NCBI GenBank assembly: GCA_024278285.1
Contig: JAJRTM010000041.1
Location: 1-5,662 of the forward strand
Direction of reading: 5' to 3'
DNA: 5,662 nt
DNA from: Planctomycetota bacterium
GTDB taxonomy: Bacteria; Planctomycetota; Planctomycetia; Planctomycetales; Planctomycetaceae
Below are positions 5,457-5,662 of the stretch, in pieces; the stretch's first letter is position 1; every line of letters starts with the position of its first letter. A program made the translations under genes and the position numbers. The notes under the pieces are model-generated. The model was not told the DNA's origin. It made no database searches and was given only the letters and a program-made list of their open reading frames with translations.

Positions 5457-5662
5457 AGGAATTGTTACCTTAAAAGAATAAACCTGAGCGATTTGGCTTT
5501 TGTCAGGCCGCTTGGTAAGCTCCTTTTCAGCCCCTTTTTTAATATTAATTTTTGAGCTCGTTTCGCCATATTCAAACAAATTGCCCGTTAGTATCCCAGC
5601 GCGGCTGGTCTGTTCTGACGGCCGTAACCAAAACGGTATTTTCAAATATCTGCGAACCGTTC
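5457..5662. other. Intergenic end of the window without a convincing gene
   Basis: Two small palindromic spots are visible: CCAGC-GCG-GCTGG (5596-5608) and ACGGCCGT (5618-5625). The reading frames over this part run into the repeat at 5391-5456 and show no family signature. A 34-codon minus-strand frame at 5569-5465 encodes a strongly basic peptide and is discussed as a finding only. The window ends without entering a recognisable gene. Confidence 0.4.

Noticed and set aside
5445..5645. Minus-strand frame of 66 codons at the right end
   Set aside because: Its C-terminal part is a translation of the repeat at 5391-5456, and no motif or ribosome site supports it.

Overview
The window looks like a chromosomal piece of a planctomycete, probably of the Planctomycetaceae (Gimesia/Planctomyces-like), with moderate GC. 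This is inferred from gene content and repeats, not from a marker gene. The protein signs are a DUF1573 protein with a Sec signal and several Ig-like repeats, and a membrane protein with an N-terminal zinc ribbon of a kind abundant in these bacteria. The intergenic space is large and rich in palindromic repeats.

There are three confident protein genes. On the minus strand (1621 to 473) is a FemAB/CelD-like GNAT acyltransferase with a GTG start, a plausible promoter at 1683-1711 and a possible terminator at 358-382. Also on the minus strand (3216 to 2203) is a secreted DUF1573 protein with a good sigma70-type promoter (3324-3351), a Shine-Dalgarno sequence and a strong intrinsic terminator (2121-2154). 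On the plus strand (3873 to 5066) is a single-pass membrane protein: cytoplasmic zinc ribbon, one membrane helix, an unrecognised extracytoplasmic domain and a Lys/Glu-rich tail. It is transcribed divergently from the DUF1573 gene across a 656-base gap. Each gene appears to be its own transcription unit. Nothing in the sequence links the three functionally, and no defence or biosynthetic cluster is visible.

The unusual content lies between the genes. Three of the four gaps carry a long palindromic element, each of a different family. (1) At 92-357 a palindrome is split by a 151-bp MITE-like insertion with perfect 18-bp terminal inverted repeats and a TAAC target duplication. Removing the insertion restores two 35-nt arms that align without gaps. 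(2) At 1919-2075 is a long inverted repeat whose arms differ by one 4-nt GCAC unit. (3) At 5129-5286 is an element with 59-nt arms. Each arm contains two small hairpins, and the two arms differ by compensatory base-pair changes, suggesting selection on the folded form.

The last 370 bases after element (3) hold further repeat-like sequence, including three tandem 10-mers (5291-5320) and a short periodic motif (5391-5456), with no convincing gene. No tRNA, rRNA, CRISPR array or transposase gene was seen.
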